From Thermoanaerobaculia bacterium (GTDB taxonomy: Bacteria > Bacteroidota > Bacteroidia > Chitinophagales > Saprospiraceae): a stretch of 14,123 nt of DNA. Below, piece by piece: positions 1 through 7,995 of this stretch. Position numbers and translations under genes: made by a program. The stretch spans positions 1 through 14,123 of the forward strand of contig JAKLJF010000058.1 in the NCBI GenBank assembly GCA_023151335.1, in the 5' to 3' direction. The notes beneath the pieces are model-generated. The model saw nothing but the letters and a program-made list of their open reading frames with translations. It made no database searches and was not told the origin of the DNA. The first letter of the stretch is position 1. Each line of letters starts with the position of its first letter.

Positions 1-138
1 TGGCTGAAGGTTGTCGCCTGGGTCGTGGGCCTTTCTGCCGTTTCCATACTGTTTGTGTGGATAGCCATTAAAGTGAGCTACGCCAAACACGTCAAACAGC
101 TCAAGACTTACCTGCGCGAATTGGAGGAAGCGGCATAA
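1..138 (+). CDS. C-terminal end of a membrane protein (partial)
   Basis: An open frame runs from the first base to a TAA at 136-138 and encodes the last 45 residues of a protein whose start lies outside the window. It holds one hydrophobic stretch (about residues 4-23 of the fragment, rich in V, L, I and W), followed by a basic/amphipathic tail with several Lys, then Leu and Glu, ending LEEAA. This fits a last transmembrane helix with a short tail that could be a short coiled coil, probably cytoplasmic by the positive-inside rule. The family cannot be recognised from this piece. The gene converges on the minus-strand gene ending at 159, with only 20 bases between them and no visible hairpin terminator there. 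Confidence 0.6.
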   Translation, partial: WLKVVAWVVGLSAVSILFVWIAIKVSYAKHVKQLKTYLRELEEAA

Positions 139-158
139 GGGATAGATCGACGAAAAAC

Positions 159-1064
159 TCACTTCATCGCTTCTTCGATCTCTCCCCAGGTATCCCACAC
201 CGACTTCAGCAGCGGTTTGAACTGTTCCGCGTGCCGGCCTGATTCCAATTGTTTGAACAGGGTGTGCATTTCTCCGCGCAGGTCGGAGTATTGGTTGGTG
301 ACCGGCAGCAGGGCCAGCCAGGCGGCGGCGTGTTTTTTAAAGCCGGCGGAAAACGGCTCCGGGCAGCCCGAAAAATCGATGGCGGCAATGGCGGCCGCGT
401 ACTGGCGGATGCTCTGGCTCAGGGAAACGGTTTCGCAGGCGTGGTTGCGGATGCGGCCCAACGAATCGTCGAGTGCGATGGCCTCCGCCATGCAGCCGAA
501 GCGGTGGGGCGGCAGTCCGGCCTCGAAATCGGCCACGCCAATAGTATTGTCTTCATTGCTGTCGTAGTCCACGGCGATTTTCCAGACGCCGTCCACTTTC
601 CGGTGAAACACGTGGAATTTACCGTAAAAATGCTGCTGCCCGCCGTCCGGGGCAATGGATGTGTAGCGGTATATGCCGCGTTCGGAAGCCAGTTTTTCGC
701 CAGCCACGCGTTCAAAAAAGCGGAAAGCGATGGCAGCCCGGCGATTGTTGTCGCGGCCCCACTGGAAGCCTCGCGTCACGCTTTCGCGGTAAGCCGCCAG
801 GTCTTTCACTTCGGCCCGGTCGCCGCCGCTGGCGCGGATGAAGTCGGGCGTGTGCAGACCGAGGTATTTTTCAGCGTCGCCGGCAGCATACGCCTCGGCA
901 AAGGGCGCCCAGATGTCGCGGTTGATCTCCTTTAGCCAGGCGGTGTTTTCGGCCCGCGGGGGTATGTGGATTTTGGGGATATGACCGGCAGCTGGCGCCG
1001 GTTGTGTTTGTGCGGCGCCGAAAACGGGCAGCAACAACAGCAGAAAAACAGCATTGTGATTCAT
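159..1064 (-). CDS. Secreted NTF2-like (DUF4440/SnoaL-type) domain protein
   Basis: Encodes 301 residues from the ATG at 1064. The frame can be extended to a TTG at 1082, but the ATG places a clean signal peptide at the very start: a short n-region, a run of Leu, then FGAAQ, the Ala-Gln ending also seen in other exported proteins here. Residues about 45-170 look like an NTF2-like cone fold of the DUF4440/SnoaL type: a helix with WAPFAEAYAAGD, the HTPDFIR strand, and the late strands around FHVFHRKVDGVWKIAVDYD. Such domains bind small ligands or act as simple enzymes, but no catalytic set can be assigned. The C-terminal part (about 180-301) is helical, carries two Cys, and is not recognised. 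The protein is probably periplasmic. It diverges from the next gene with about 80 bases between their starts. The domain call is from motif memory; the function is unknown. Confidence 0.72.
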   Translation of the reverse strand: MNHNAVFLLLLLPVFGAAQTQPAPAAGHIPKIHIPPRAENTAWLKEINRDIWAPFAEAYAAGDAEKYLGLHTPDFIRASGGDRAEVKDLAAYRESVTRGFQWGRDNNRRAAIAFRFFERVAGEKLASERGIYRYTSIAPDGGQQHFYGKFHVFHRKVDGVWKIAVDYDSNEDNTIGVADFEAGLPPHRFGCMAEAIALDDSLGRIRNHACETVSLSQSIRQYAAAIAAIDFSGCPEPFSAGFKKHAAAWLALLPVTNQYSDLRGEMHTLFKQLESGRHAEQFKPLLKSVWDTWGEIEEAMK

Positions 1065-1114
1065 GTCAAATGAAATAAGCAATTATAAATGTAAAGATAT
1101 TTGCATGTCCTTGG

Positions 1115-1122
1115 TATCTTTG
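1115..1122 (+). promoter_or_regulatory. Candidate -7 promoter box for the secreted propeller gene
   Basis: TATCTTTG matches the Bacteroidota -7 consensus TAnnTTTG and lies 24 bases before the ATG at 1147, which would give a 5' leader of roughly 15-20 bases. A TTTG occurs at 1100-1103, but the spacing is 11 rather than the usual 19 or so. The -33 element is therefore not convincing. Confidence 0.45.
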
Positions 1123-1146
1123 ATACTCATGTTCTAAAATTAGCCT

Positions 1147-3282
1147 ATGCGTTCCTTCTTTTTTCTCTGCTGTTGGCAGTTTGCAGTCTCTATTTTTGCC
1201 CAAAATGTAAACGTCACGTTTCTTTCCAAAACGACTTATACAGGTCAAACCCTATCCAATATCTGGGGTTATGCGGCCGGAGGCCGTGAATATGCCCTGG
1301 TAGGCGCAAAAAACGGCATGATCGTCATGGATGTGACGAATCCGGCGGCGCCTGTTCAGATTGTTCAAATTTCCGGGGCATCCAGTCAGTGGCGCGAAAT
1401 AAAAACTTACCAGCACTATGCATACGTGGCTACAGAAGGCGGCGGCGGGCTTCAGATCGTCGATTTATCCCCGCTTCCGGGCGCTTCTCTGCCTGTTTAT
1501 ACTTACACGGGCGGCGGTACTACCCCGGCAACCCTGAATACTATTCACGCCCTGCAGGTTGACGAAGCCAAAGGATTTCTCTATCTGTATGGCTCCAACC
1601 TCGTCGGCGGGCGTGCCTGCGTTTTCGATCTGAATCAGAATCCCACAGCCCCCGTTTATAAAGGCTATTACAACCCTGTTGGCTATGCGCACGACGGCTA
1701 TGTGAATAACGACACGATGTATGCCGGTCATATCTATGCCGGGTTGGTGTCTGTCGTGGACATGACCGTCAAAACAGGTGCAAACGACCAGATTGGCGTT
1801 ACGCTGGCTACGCCCATTTCTACTCCCCTGGCGTTTTCACACAATACCTGGCGTTACGGGAATACGTTGTTCACGACGGATGAAAGGCCCAATTCCACCC
1901 TTGCCGCTTACGATATCAGCGATTTGTCGAACATCACGCTGCTGGACCAGATACAAAGCAACCCGGGCAGCAATTCATACGTGCACAATACCTACATCAG
2001 AAATGGTTATGCCATTACTTCCTGGTATGTGGATGGTTTTACCATCGTGGATGTAAGCCGTCCTGCTAACCTGGTTCAGGTAGGAAACTATGACACTTAT
2101 TCGAATACCGGAACCGGTTTCAACGGCGCCTGGGGCGTGTATCCCTTCCTGCCATCAGGCAATATCCTCGTATCCAATATCAGCGGCACCAGCACCACCG
2201 ACGGTGAAATGTGGGTACTCGCTCCCAACATCCAGCGCGGATGCTATATCGAAGGCCTGATCACGGATGCTGTCACCGGAAACCCTGTTGCCGGCGCCAC
2301 GGTACAATTGCTAGGCACTGCTACCAGTAATAACAGCAACGCCTTTGGCAACTATAAAATGGGTCAATTACAAAGCGGCGCATACACCTTTCAGGTAACC
2401 AAATCCGGATATAACCCTTATACGCAGACCATTAGCATTTCAAATGGCGTGCTGACTACCGTCAATGCAGCGCTTACTCCCACGTCTGCGTGCTCTTACG
2501 TCCAGCACAACAGCGAAAACTTTGAAAACGCATGGGGTATCTGGACCGATGGAGGCGCCGACTGTGCTCGTATCAACAATGCTACCTATGCCAATTCGGT
2601 TCCGTACAGCATTCAGCTGCGCGATAATACGAGTACTTCCGTTATGACCACTACGTCGCAAAACTGTGCAAGCTACAGCGAAATGAAGGTGAGTTTTTCC
2701 TATATCGCTTTGAGTTTCGATAATTCGAACGAAGATTTCTGGCTACAGATTTCTACCAATGGAGGATCGAGTTATAGCACAGTAGCTGATTTCAACTATA
2801 GCATTGAATTTACCAACGGCGTCAGAAAAAATACAACCGTCACGATACCCGGGCCATTCACCAGTAACACCCGTTTTCGTTTTCGCGCCGACGCTTCCGC
2901 CGACGACGATGTGGTTTACATCGATGATGTGGTAATTTCCGGATGCCAGAATTCATTTACCGGTGGAGGCGGAGAAAATGTCATTTCTGATGAATCCAAT
3001 AAATTAAAGGAATCTGCTTCCGATATTGTTGAAATCAAAACCGGCCCGAATCCTGTATCCGATTTCTATATGGTACAATTCCAAGCCAAGGCCGACGCGG
3101 CACAGCTGGATTATTTAATAATGGATATGACTGGCCGTGTTGTGTTACAGAATGTGTATACCTGCAACGAAGGATACAACCTGTTGAACATAGACGTACA
3201 CGATCTGGAGAAAGGCACATACATATTAAGCCTCAGAACCGATAAGAGCAGGTTTGCTCAAAAATTGATCCTGGAGAAGTAG
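1147..3282 (+). CDS. T9SS-secreted choice-of-anchor B / LVIVD propeller protein
   Basis: Encodes 711 residues. Residues 1-19 form a signal peptide ending IFAQ. Residues about 20-362 resemble the choice-of-anchor B domain built of LVIVD-type blades: repeated pieces such as MIVMDVTNPAAPVQI, LQIVDLSPLPG, VSVVDMTV and FTIVDVSRPANLVQVGNY. From Cys366 to about 445 is a carboxypeptidase D regulatory-like (CarboxypepD_reg) beta-sandwich with ITDAVTGNPVAGATVQL and GAYTFQVTKSGY. Residues about 455-605 look like a MAM/jelly-roll-like module (FWLQISTNGG, VVYIDDVVISGC). Residues about 629-711 are a Por-secretion C-terminal sorting domain (GPNPVSDFYMVQ, YLIMDMTGRVV, GTYILSLRTD, KLILEK). It should pass the inner membrane by Sec and the outer membrane by T9SS, then be attached to the surface or released. 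The substrate or partner is unknown. By eye its base composition is less GC-rich than the efflux genes, but this was not computed. Confidence 0.9.
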   Translation: MRSFFFLCCWQFAVSIFAQNVNVTFLSKTTYTGQTLSNIWGYAAGGREYALVGAKNGMIVMDVTNPAAPVQIVQISGASSQWREIKTYQHYAYVATEGGGGLQIVDLSPLPGASLPVYTYTGGGTTPATLNTIHALQVDEAKGFLYLYGSNLVGGRACVFDLNQNPTAPVYKGYYNPVGYAHDGYVNNDTMYAGHIYAGLVSVVDMTVKTGANDQIGVTLATPISTPLAFSHNTWRYGNTLFTTDERPNSTLAAYDISDLSNITLLDQIQSNPGSNSYVHNTYIRNGYAITSWYVDGFTIVDVSRPANLVQVGNYDTYSNTGTGFNGAWGVYPFLPSGNILVSNISGTSTTDGEMWVLAPNIQRGCYIEGLITDAVTGNPVAGATVQLLGTATSNNSNAFGNYKMGQLQSGAYTFQVTKSGYNPYTQTISISNGVLTTVNAALTPTSACSYVQHNSENFENAWGIWTDGGADCARINNATYANSVPYSIQLRDNTSTSVMTTTSQNCASYSEMKVSFSYIALSFDNSNEDFWLQISTNGGSSYSTVADFNYSIEFTNGVRKNTTVTIPGPFTSNTRFRFRADASADDDVVYIDDVVISGCQNSFTGGGGENVISDESNKLKESASDIVEIKTGPNPVSDFYMVQFQAKADAAQLDYLIMDMTGRVVLQNVYTCNEGYNLLNIDVHDLEKGTYILSLRTDKSRFAQKLILEK

Positions 3283-3391
3283 TGTGGCTACCTGGCTCTA
3301 CTTTGTCATATTAAAAAAAAGAACTGGAATCTAAGATAATTACGGTGTTGTTCTGTAGAAATCTGGCCAGGAGAAAATCAAAAATCTTTTG

Positions 3392-3446
3392 CCGGTTTTC
3401 GAGGTGTCGCCTACTCGTGCCTCGCAGACGACACCTCGAAAACCGG
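3392..3446. repeat. Perfect 18-bp inverted repeat with 19-base loop
   Basis: The left arm at 3392-3409 reads CCGGTTTTCGAGGTGTCG and the right arm at 3429-3446 is its exact reverse complement. The loop at 3410-3428 is 19 bases. The element sits between two convergent gene ends, so it could act as a two-way transcription terminator. There is no clean T-run on either side, so it may instead be a dispersed REP-like palindrome. The identity of the arms is seen directly; the role is inferred. Confidence 0.8.
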
Positions 3447-3534
3447 ATCGATCGTACAAACCGGGAATCACTGCCTCGCGCTTGTCATGAAAACCTGGCG
3501 GCGCATGTCATAATTTCACAATTTTCCGTAATCC

Positions 3535-3552
3535 GTCCCGAGGTCTCGGGAC
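3535..3552. repeat. Short GC-rich hairpin (8-bp arms, 2-base loop)
   Basis: GTCCCGAG at 3535-3542 pairs perfectly with CTCGGGAC at 3545-3552 around a GT loop. It is inserted in a run of AATCCGT-type repeats: one copy at 3530-3536 precedes it and the tandem copies follow directly. It could form a hairpin just downstream of the adaptor gene's stop (minus strand). Confidence 0.65.
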
Positions 3553-3578
3553 AATCCGTAATCCGTAATCCGTAATCC
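3553..3578. repeat. AATCCGT heptanucleotide tandem repeat
   Basis: There are three full copies of AATCCGT at 3553-3559, 3560-3566 and 3567-3573, plus a partial AATCC at 3574-3578. One further copy lies at 3530-3536, before the small hairpin. The array abuts the stop codon of the adaptor gene (3578-3580, minus strand) and overlaps it by one base. A 7-base unit would shift frame if copy number changed, but the array lies after the stop and so should not alter the protein. Confidence 0.85.
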
Positions 3579-4717
3579 TACTCTTCCGCCGTATTTTTCA
3601 TTTTCATCAATAAAGCATACGCGTTTTCCAGCACCAGTTCGGCTGTATCCAGCCTGGTATCTCCTTTGGCTGAAATCCGGATATAGCCGCCATCAGGTTC
3701 CCCGGTATCCACCTCGGTCAGTTCGAAATCGCCGGATGATTTTTGTACAAAAACAAAGTGCCGGTTTTCCCAGCGCACTACGCCGCTTTCGGGTACGGCC
3801 AGGGCGTCTTCTTCCACGATTTCAATATCTGCCTGCATGTACATGCCGGGTAGCAGGGCGGGGTCAGGCCGGTCGAATTCGCAGTGCACTTCCACGGCCC
3901 GCATATCATTGAGGTTGCGGCTGATGAGCCTGATCCTGGCCGGATGGGTCTTGTCCGACTGGTCATTGGCATGGGCCAGCACGCGTTGCCCCACCTGCAG
4001 ATTGGGCACGTCCTTTTCAAAAACGGTGAGATTGAGGTGTATGTCGCGCGGGTTGACGAGTTCGAACAGCACGTCGGTGGGATTTACATATTTTCCGACA
4101 TTGACGTTGACAGCGCTCACAAAGCCGTCGATAGGCGCGTATAGGGATACGCCGCGGGAAAGGTTGTCCTCCGTGAGCGTTTGCGGATTCAGGCCGATCA
4201 GCAGCAGTTTTTCGGCCAGGGCTTTTACCTGAATCTTTTGCGCGGCAAAATCAGCCTGCGCTTGTTGCAGCGCTTTGTCGCTGCCGGCTTTTCCGGCGTT
4301 CAGTTCCTGCTGGCGCTGAAACTCGGCTTCCAGAAACTGCAAGCGGGCTTTGCCGGTCAGGTAATCCTGCTGGAGTTGAATAAATTGCGGGTCTTCCAGC
4401 ACGGCGATGGACTGTCCTTTGCGCACCGGCATACCCGGCAGCAAGCGGGTGGATTTCAGGTAGCCACCCAGCGGAAAACTGACGGATACCGTGTTTTGTG
4501 GCGGCACGTCGATGACACCGTTTACTTTTAGTTTGGAAGCCATACGCCGATGTTGGGCGCGGCCGGTACGGATACCCGCGTTATCCAGTTGTTCGGCGCT
4601 GAGTTTTACCCGGGCTTCCATAACGGGAGCCGGCGCGGCGCCCGATTCGGTTTGGGGAGCATTATTGCAGGCGGCAGCCCCAAAAAGCGCTGCGGCCAGA
4701 AGAAGGATATTTTTCAT
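3578..4717 (-). CDS. RND efflux periplasmic adaptor, CzcB/CusB-like lipoprotein
   Basis: Encodes 379 residues starting MKNILLL, with a lipobox-like AAAC at residues 14-17, so it is likely lipidated at Cys17. Residues about 75-108 and 190-212 form the split lipoyl/barrel-sandwich domain (FPLGGYLKSTRLLPGMPVRKGQ; APIDGFVSAVNVNVGKYV). Residues about 109-170 are a Gln/Ala-rich alpha-hairpin with LEAEFQRQQELNAGKAGSDKALQQAQAD. Residues about 225-300 match the beta-barrel (DIHLNLTVFEKDVPNLQVGQRV; LLPGMYMQADI). The rest is the membrane-proximal domain (LAVPESGVV). The length is normal for the family. It would link the RND pump to the outer-membrane channel in the periplasm. It has no His- or Met-rich N-terminal metal-binding extension. 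It is the last gene of the minus-strand efflux locus, 68 bases after the propeller gene, and ends beside the AATCCGT array. Confidence 0.93.
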   Translation of the reverse strand: MKNILLLAAALFGAAACNNAPQTESGAAPAPVMEARVKLSAEQLDNAGIRTGRAQHRRMASKLKVNGVIDVPPQNTVSVSFPLGGYLKSTRLLPGMPVRKGQSIAVLEDPQFIQLQQDYLTGKARLQFLEAEFQRQQELNAGKAGSDKALQQAQADFAAQKIQVKALAEKLLLIGLNPQTLTEDNLSRGVSLYAPIDGFVSAVNVNVGKYVNPTDVLFELVNPRDIHLNLTVFEKDVPNLQVGQRVLAHANDQSDKTHPARIRLISRNLNDMRAVEVHCEFDRPDPALLPGMYMQADIEIVEEDALAVPESGVVRWENRHFVFVQKSSGDFELTEVDTGEPDGGYIRISAKGDTRLDTAELVLENAYALLMKMKNTAEE

Positions 4718-4726
4718 TATTTTCTG

Positions 4727-4772
4727 CTATTTTATAATAGTTTTAGAATACCCCCATGGTTGGCGCCGGGGG
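4727..4772 (-). promoter_or_regulatory. Hairpin-forming spacer before the adaptor gene
   Basis: The 68-base spacer between the propeller and adaptor genes has two potential stems. CCCCC at 4751-4755 pairs with GGGGG at 4768-4772 around a loop containing GGCGCC. CTATT at 4727-4731 pairs with AATAG at 4736-4740, just before the adaptor start. Neither is followed by a strong U-run on the minus strand. They could be a weak attenuator, an mRNA-processing site, or nothing. Confidence 0.25.
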
Positions 4773-4785
4773 AAAGGCGCGCGAT

Positions 4786-7700
4786 TTACTCCCGCCAGAC
4801 CCCCCCGATCCCCGCTTCCCAAAGCAAGCGGTTGAAGGTGGGCAGGTCTTTTTCCAGCAGTTCATTGGCCCGGACTTTCAGGGCCGACCATTCGGCATCC
4901 AGCTGGCGTTTCAAGTCCAGCGAAGGCTGATTGACACGGGGGATGTCGCTTTCCGTCTGGTTGAGGAGAAACAGGTAGTTGGCCGTGAATTTGTTGGGGA
5001 AATTCTCCACATCGTCGTAAGCTTTGGATTTTCGCTGCACCATGTCTTCGTCCCAGGCTTTCATTTTTTTGGCAAGCGCCTGCCCTGTTTCACGAACGGC
5101 TTTGAACTTATCGCCGGCCGGCAGGGCGGCGAGCAATTGTTCCAGTTGTTCGTGTTTGGCATGCAGGGAATTGACCAGGCGGTGCATGGTGGTCAGGTTG
5201 GTTTCCATTTCGAGCATGATGCGGTGGTATTCGGCATATTCGGCGGCGGTGGTGGGGTAGAGCGGGTTGGGCAATATTTCGGCGGTAGCCGATACCTGCC
5301 GTTCGCCGAGTTTCAATTGGAAGGTGTATTTGCCCGGCGAGGCTTTGTGGCCGGTGAAGCTGTTTTCAAAATAAGTGCCGGGAATGCCGGGCAGGGTAGG
5401 ATAGCGCAGGTCCCACACGAAGCGGTTCAGGCCTTTGCCGGTTGTCAGGGCCGGTTCCGGCGGAGGTCCGCCTTCCCAGGTTTGGGCCAGGCTGTCTTTG
5501 ACGGAGCTGAACGAACGGACCGGCTTACCGTCGGCGTCGAGCACCTCGAGGGTGAGGGTTTCGCCGGGTTTGAGTTCGGGCAATTCGTAGTACAGCACGA
5601 TGCCGTTGGCGGGGTTTACCCCTCCCGAAGGATACATGCCGGTAAAGGATTCGTCGGTTTTGTTGAGTTCGCTGCCGCCATTCATCAGGATGGCGTTTTC
5701 GGGCTGGTACAGGTGCGGGGCGGGAGATGCGCCGGCGCGGTACTGGCGCAGCAGGCCGAGATCGTCGAGTATCCAGAAAGAACGCCCCGAGGTGGCCGCG
5801 ATGAGGTCGCCCTGGTGGATGCGCAGGTCGGTTATGGGGGTGACGGGCAGGTTGAGCTGGAACGAGGTCCAGTTTTTGCCCCCGTCCCAGGAAATGAACA
5901 GCCCGGTTTCCGTGCCGGCGAACAGCAGGTCTTTTCTCACGTCGTCTTCCCGCACCACGCGGGTAAAGGCTGTGTCAGGTATGCCGTTGCTTATTTTGGC
6001 CCAGCTGGCGCCGTAGTCGGTCGTTTTATAGAGGCCGGGCCGGTGGTCGTTGAACTTATACCGTGTGGTGGCGATGTAGGCCGTGGCCTTGTCGTGCGGC
6101 GACACCTCGATGGCGTTGATCAGGCATTCCGTCAAGCCTGGAGGAGTGACGTTGCGCCAGTTGGCGCCGCCGTCGCGGGTGAGGTACACCAGGCCGTCGT
6201 CGCTGCCGGTCCAGATCACGCCTTTTTCGTGCGGCGATTCCACGACGTAGCTGAGGGTGCCATAGTTTTCAGCGCCCACGGCTTCGTTGGTGCGGGTGCG
6301 CAGCAGCAACTGGGCGGCGTGGTAAAAGGTGTTGGGTTCGTGTTTCGACCAGATGATGGGCGCATTCCAGTTATATCGGTATTTCATGTCTTTGGCGTCG
6401 CGGCCCAGGTATTGGATGGGCGCTGCCATAATGTTGGTGCCTGCCCTGGCCCTGGTGTCGAGCACTTCGATGGTACCCTGGTAACTGCCGCCCAGCACGT
6501 GGCGCGGGTTGTCGGGATCGAAGGCCAGGAAAGCGCTTTCGCCGCCGGCCGAGTAGGTCCAGCTGGCGGGGGTGATGTGTCGCCCGCCAGGTTCCCGGTG
6601 TGCAATCGATACGGAGGTATTGTCTTGCTGGCCGCCATAAATGCGGTAGGGAAATTGGTTGTCGACGTTGATGCGGTAGATCTGTGCGGTGGGCATGTTG
6701 TCCTGTGGGCTCCAGGTTTTGCCGGAATTGACGCTGACGGCGGCGCCCCCGTCGTTGCCGATGATCATGTTTTTGGGGTTTTTCGGGTTGATCCAAAGGT
6801 CGTGGTAGTCGCCGTGCGTGCCGGAGAGTTCTTCCCAGGTTTTACCGCCGTCGGTGGAGCGCAGGGCAGGCGCGCTGAGCACGTACAGGGTGTTGTCGTT
6901 GTGGGGATCGGTAAAGAGTTCGATGTAATACCAGGCTCGCTGGACAAGGCGGTGGTCGTTGGTGATACGCGACCAGTTTTTGCCGGCGTTGTTGGAAACA
7001 AACAGGCCGCCCGCCTCTTTTTCGGAATCGCTTTCGATGAGGGCGTATACTTTTTCAGGATTGGAACGGCAAACGGCCACAGACATTTTGCCCATCTCTT
7101 TCGGGAGGCCGTCGCTCAGGCGTTGCCAGGTTTCGCCGCCATCCACCGATTTGTACAAGCCGCTGCCGGGACCGCCGCTGATCACCTGCCAGGGCAGACG
7201 CCCGTGTTCCCACATGGCGGCGTAGAGGATGCGGGGGTTGTTTATGTCCATGGAAAGTTCGGCGCAACCGGTTTTGTCATCCACGTACAGCACCTTTTTC
7301 CAGTTGGCGCCGCCATCGGTGGATTTGAAAATGCCGCGTTCTGCCGATCTGCCGTACAGCGCGCCTTGCGCGGCCACGAAAACGGTATTTGGGTCGGTGG
7401 GGTGTACGGCGATACGGGCGATATGCCCGGTGTGTGCCAGGCCTGTTTTTTTCCAGGTTTTGCCGCCGTCGGCCGATTTGTACATACCATCGCCATGGTG
7501 GGTCATCACACCCCGCACGGCGTGTTCGCCCATGCCAACGTATACGATGTTGGGGTCGCTTTCGGCGACGCTAATGGCGCCGACCGAGCCGGTGGTGAAA
7601 AAACCGTCGGAGATGTTGCGCCAGTTTTGACCGAGGTCGTCGGTTTTCCACAAGCCGCCGCCGGTGGTGCCCATATAGTAAGTGGTGGGATCGCCCGCCA

Positions 7701-7869
7701 CGCCCGACACAGCCACGGAACGCCCGCCCCGGAAGGGGCCGATATTGCGCCATTTGACGGGCTTTAACCGGGTATTTAAATCGGCGCTTGACGTTTCTGT
7801 GGTTTGGGCGCTCAGCCGGATAGCCAGAAACGCCAGCAGGAAAAGAAAGAAGATTTTTTTTAACATCAT
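4786..7869 (-). CDS. Exported BNR/Asp-box (VPS10/sortilin-type) propeller protein
   Basis: Encodes 1027 residues. Two adjacent ATGs (7869 and 7866) are both possible starts. The signal peptide ends RLSAQ near residue 22. Residues about 40-700 form one or two beta-propellers carrying about ten Asp-boxes of the form S/T-x-D-x-G-x-x-[10 protein letters not shown] (~75), KSADGGKTW (~131), KSTDGGANW (~182), KSVDGGETW (~240), VSNNAGKNW (~291), RSTDGGKTW (~337), SVNSGKTW (~379), TRDGGANW (~564), KTTDYGASW (~615) and SWDGGKNW (~660). This is the pattern annotated as glycosyl hydrolase BNR repeat or sortilin/VPS10. No sialidase catalytic set (Arg triad, Tyr/Glu) is evident, so hydrolase activity is not supported. 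A beta-sandwich-like stretch (about 720-860, [22 protein letters not shown]) and a helical tail (about 880-1010) follow. It has no T9SS sorting tail, so periplasmic or outer-membrane-associated is likely. It lies between the pump and adaptor genes, same strand. Confidence 0.9.
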   Translation of the reverse strand: MMLKKIFFLFLLAFLAIRLSAQTTETSSADLNTRLKPVKWRNIGPFRGGRSVAVSGVAGDPTTYYMGTTGGGLWKTDDLGQNWRNISDGFFTTGSVGAISVAESDPNIVYVGMGEHAVRGVMTHHGDGMYKSADGGKTWKKTGLAHTGHIARIAVHPTDPNTVFVAAQGALYGRSAERGIFKSTDGGANWKKVLYVDDKTGCAELSMDINNPRILYAAMWEHGRLPWQVISGGPGSGLYKSVDGGETWQRLSDGLPKEMGKMSVAVCRSNPEKVYALIESDSEKEAGGLFVSNNAGKNWSRITNDHRLVQRAWYYIELFTDPHNDNTLYVLSAPALRSTDGGKTWEELSGTHGDYHDLWINPKNPKNMIIGNDGGAAVSVNSGKTWSPQDNMPTAQIYRINVDNQFPYRIYGGQQDNTSVSIAHREPGGRHITPASWTYSAGGESAFLAFDPDNPRHVLGGSYQGTIEVLDTRARAGTNIMAAPIQYLGRDAKDMKYRYNWNAPIIWSKHEPNTFYHAAQLLLRTRTNEAVGAENYGTLSYVVESPHEKGVIWTGSDDGLVYLTRDGGANWRNVTPPGLTECLINAIEVSPHDKATAYIATTRYKFNDHRPGLYKTTDYGASWAKISNGIPDTAFTRVVREDDVRKDLLFAGTETGLFISWDGGKNWTSFQLNLPVTPITDLRIHQGDLIAATSGRSFWILDDLGLLRQYRAGASPAPHLYQPENAILMNGGSELNKTDESFTGMYPSGGVNPANGIVLYYELPELKPGETLTLEVLDADGKPVRSFSSVKDSLAQTWEGGPPPEPALTTGKGLNRFVWDLRYPTLPGIPGTYFENSFTGHKASPGKYTFQLKLGERQVSATAEILPNPLYPTTAAEYAEYHRIMLEMETNLTTMHRLVNSLHAKHEQLEQLLAALPAGDKFKAVRETGQALAKKMKAWDEDMVQRKSKAYDDVENFPNKFTANYLFLLNQTESDIPRVNQPSLDLKRQLDAEWSALKVRANELLEKDLPTFNRLLWEAGIGGVWRE

Positions 7870-7995
7870 AAAAGAACTGTTTGACGAAATCCCTGAAACC
7901 GGGCGATTCGAGTTTAGTTTTTTAAAAAACGGTATGGCCGTGAAGGTAAGTGGAATACCCTACTGCCGGATATTTTCATTTGCCTGATGCCCGGT
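7870..7995 (-). other. 126-base spacer between pump fusion and propeller genes
   Basis: There is no coding frame here beyond shadows. It contains a 14-bp AT palindrome at 7917-7930 (GTTTTTT/AAAAAAC) and no match to TAnnTTTG on the minus strand. It does not clearly end or restart transcription, so read-through from the pump gene into the propeller gene is plausible but unproven. Confidence 0.4.

Larger units (their letters stand above)
3283..3577. other. Convergent intergenic region with repeats, no gene seen
   Basis: These 295 bases lie between the 3' ends of two convergent genes. I see no convincing coding frame. A short plus-strand frame runs through it, but it translates across the inverted repeat and the tandem repeats and has no family-like features. 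The stretch holds an 18-bp perfect inverted repeat (3392-3446), a short hairpin (3535-3552) and a 7-bp tandem repeat (3553-3578). All three are listed separately. Confidence 0.6.

Noticed and set aside
249..935. Plus-strand 228-codon frame
   Set aside because: It is antisense to the NTF2-like gene, which has a clear signal peptide and domain pattern. The plus frame has neither.
3345..3575. Plus-strand 76-codon frame in the convergent gap
   Set aside because: It is translated across the 18-bp inverted repeat, the hairpin and the heptamer array. No family-like features and no promoter.
3553..3578. CRISPR-like array
   Set aside because: The units are seven bases and contiguous without spacers, so this is a simple tandem repeat.
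4756..7767. A 1003-codon open frame on the plus strand, antisense to the propeller gene
   Set aside because: It lies wholly opposite the Asp-box gene. The translation is rich in Val, Gly, Phe and His, as expected from reverse-reading a GC-rich gene, and shows no family motifs. The minus-strand product has a signal peptide and about ten Asp-boxes.
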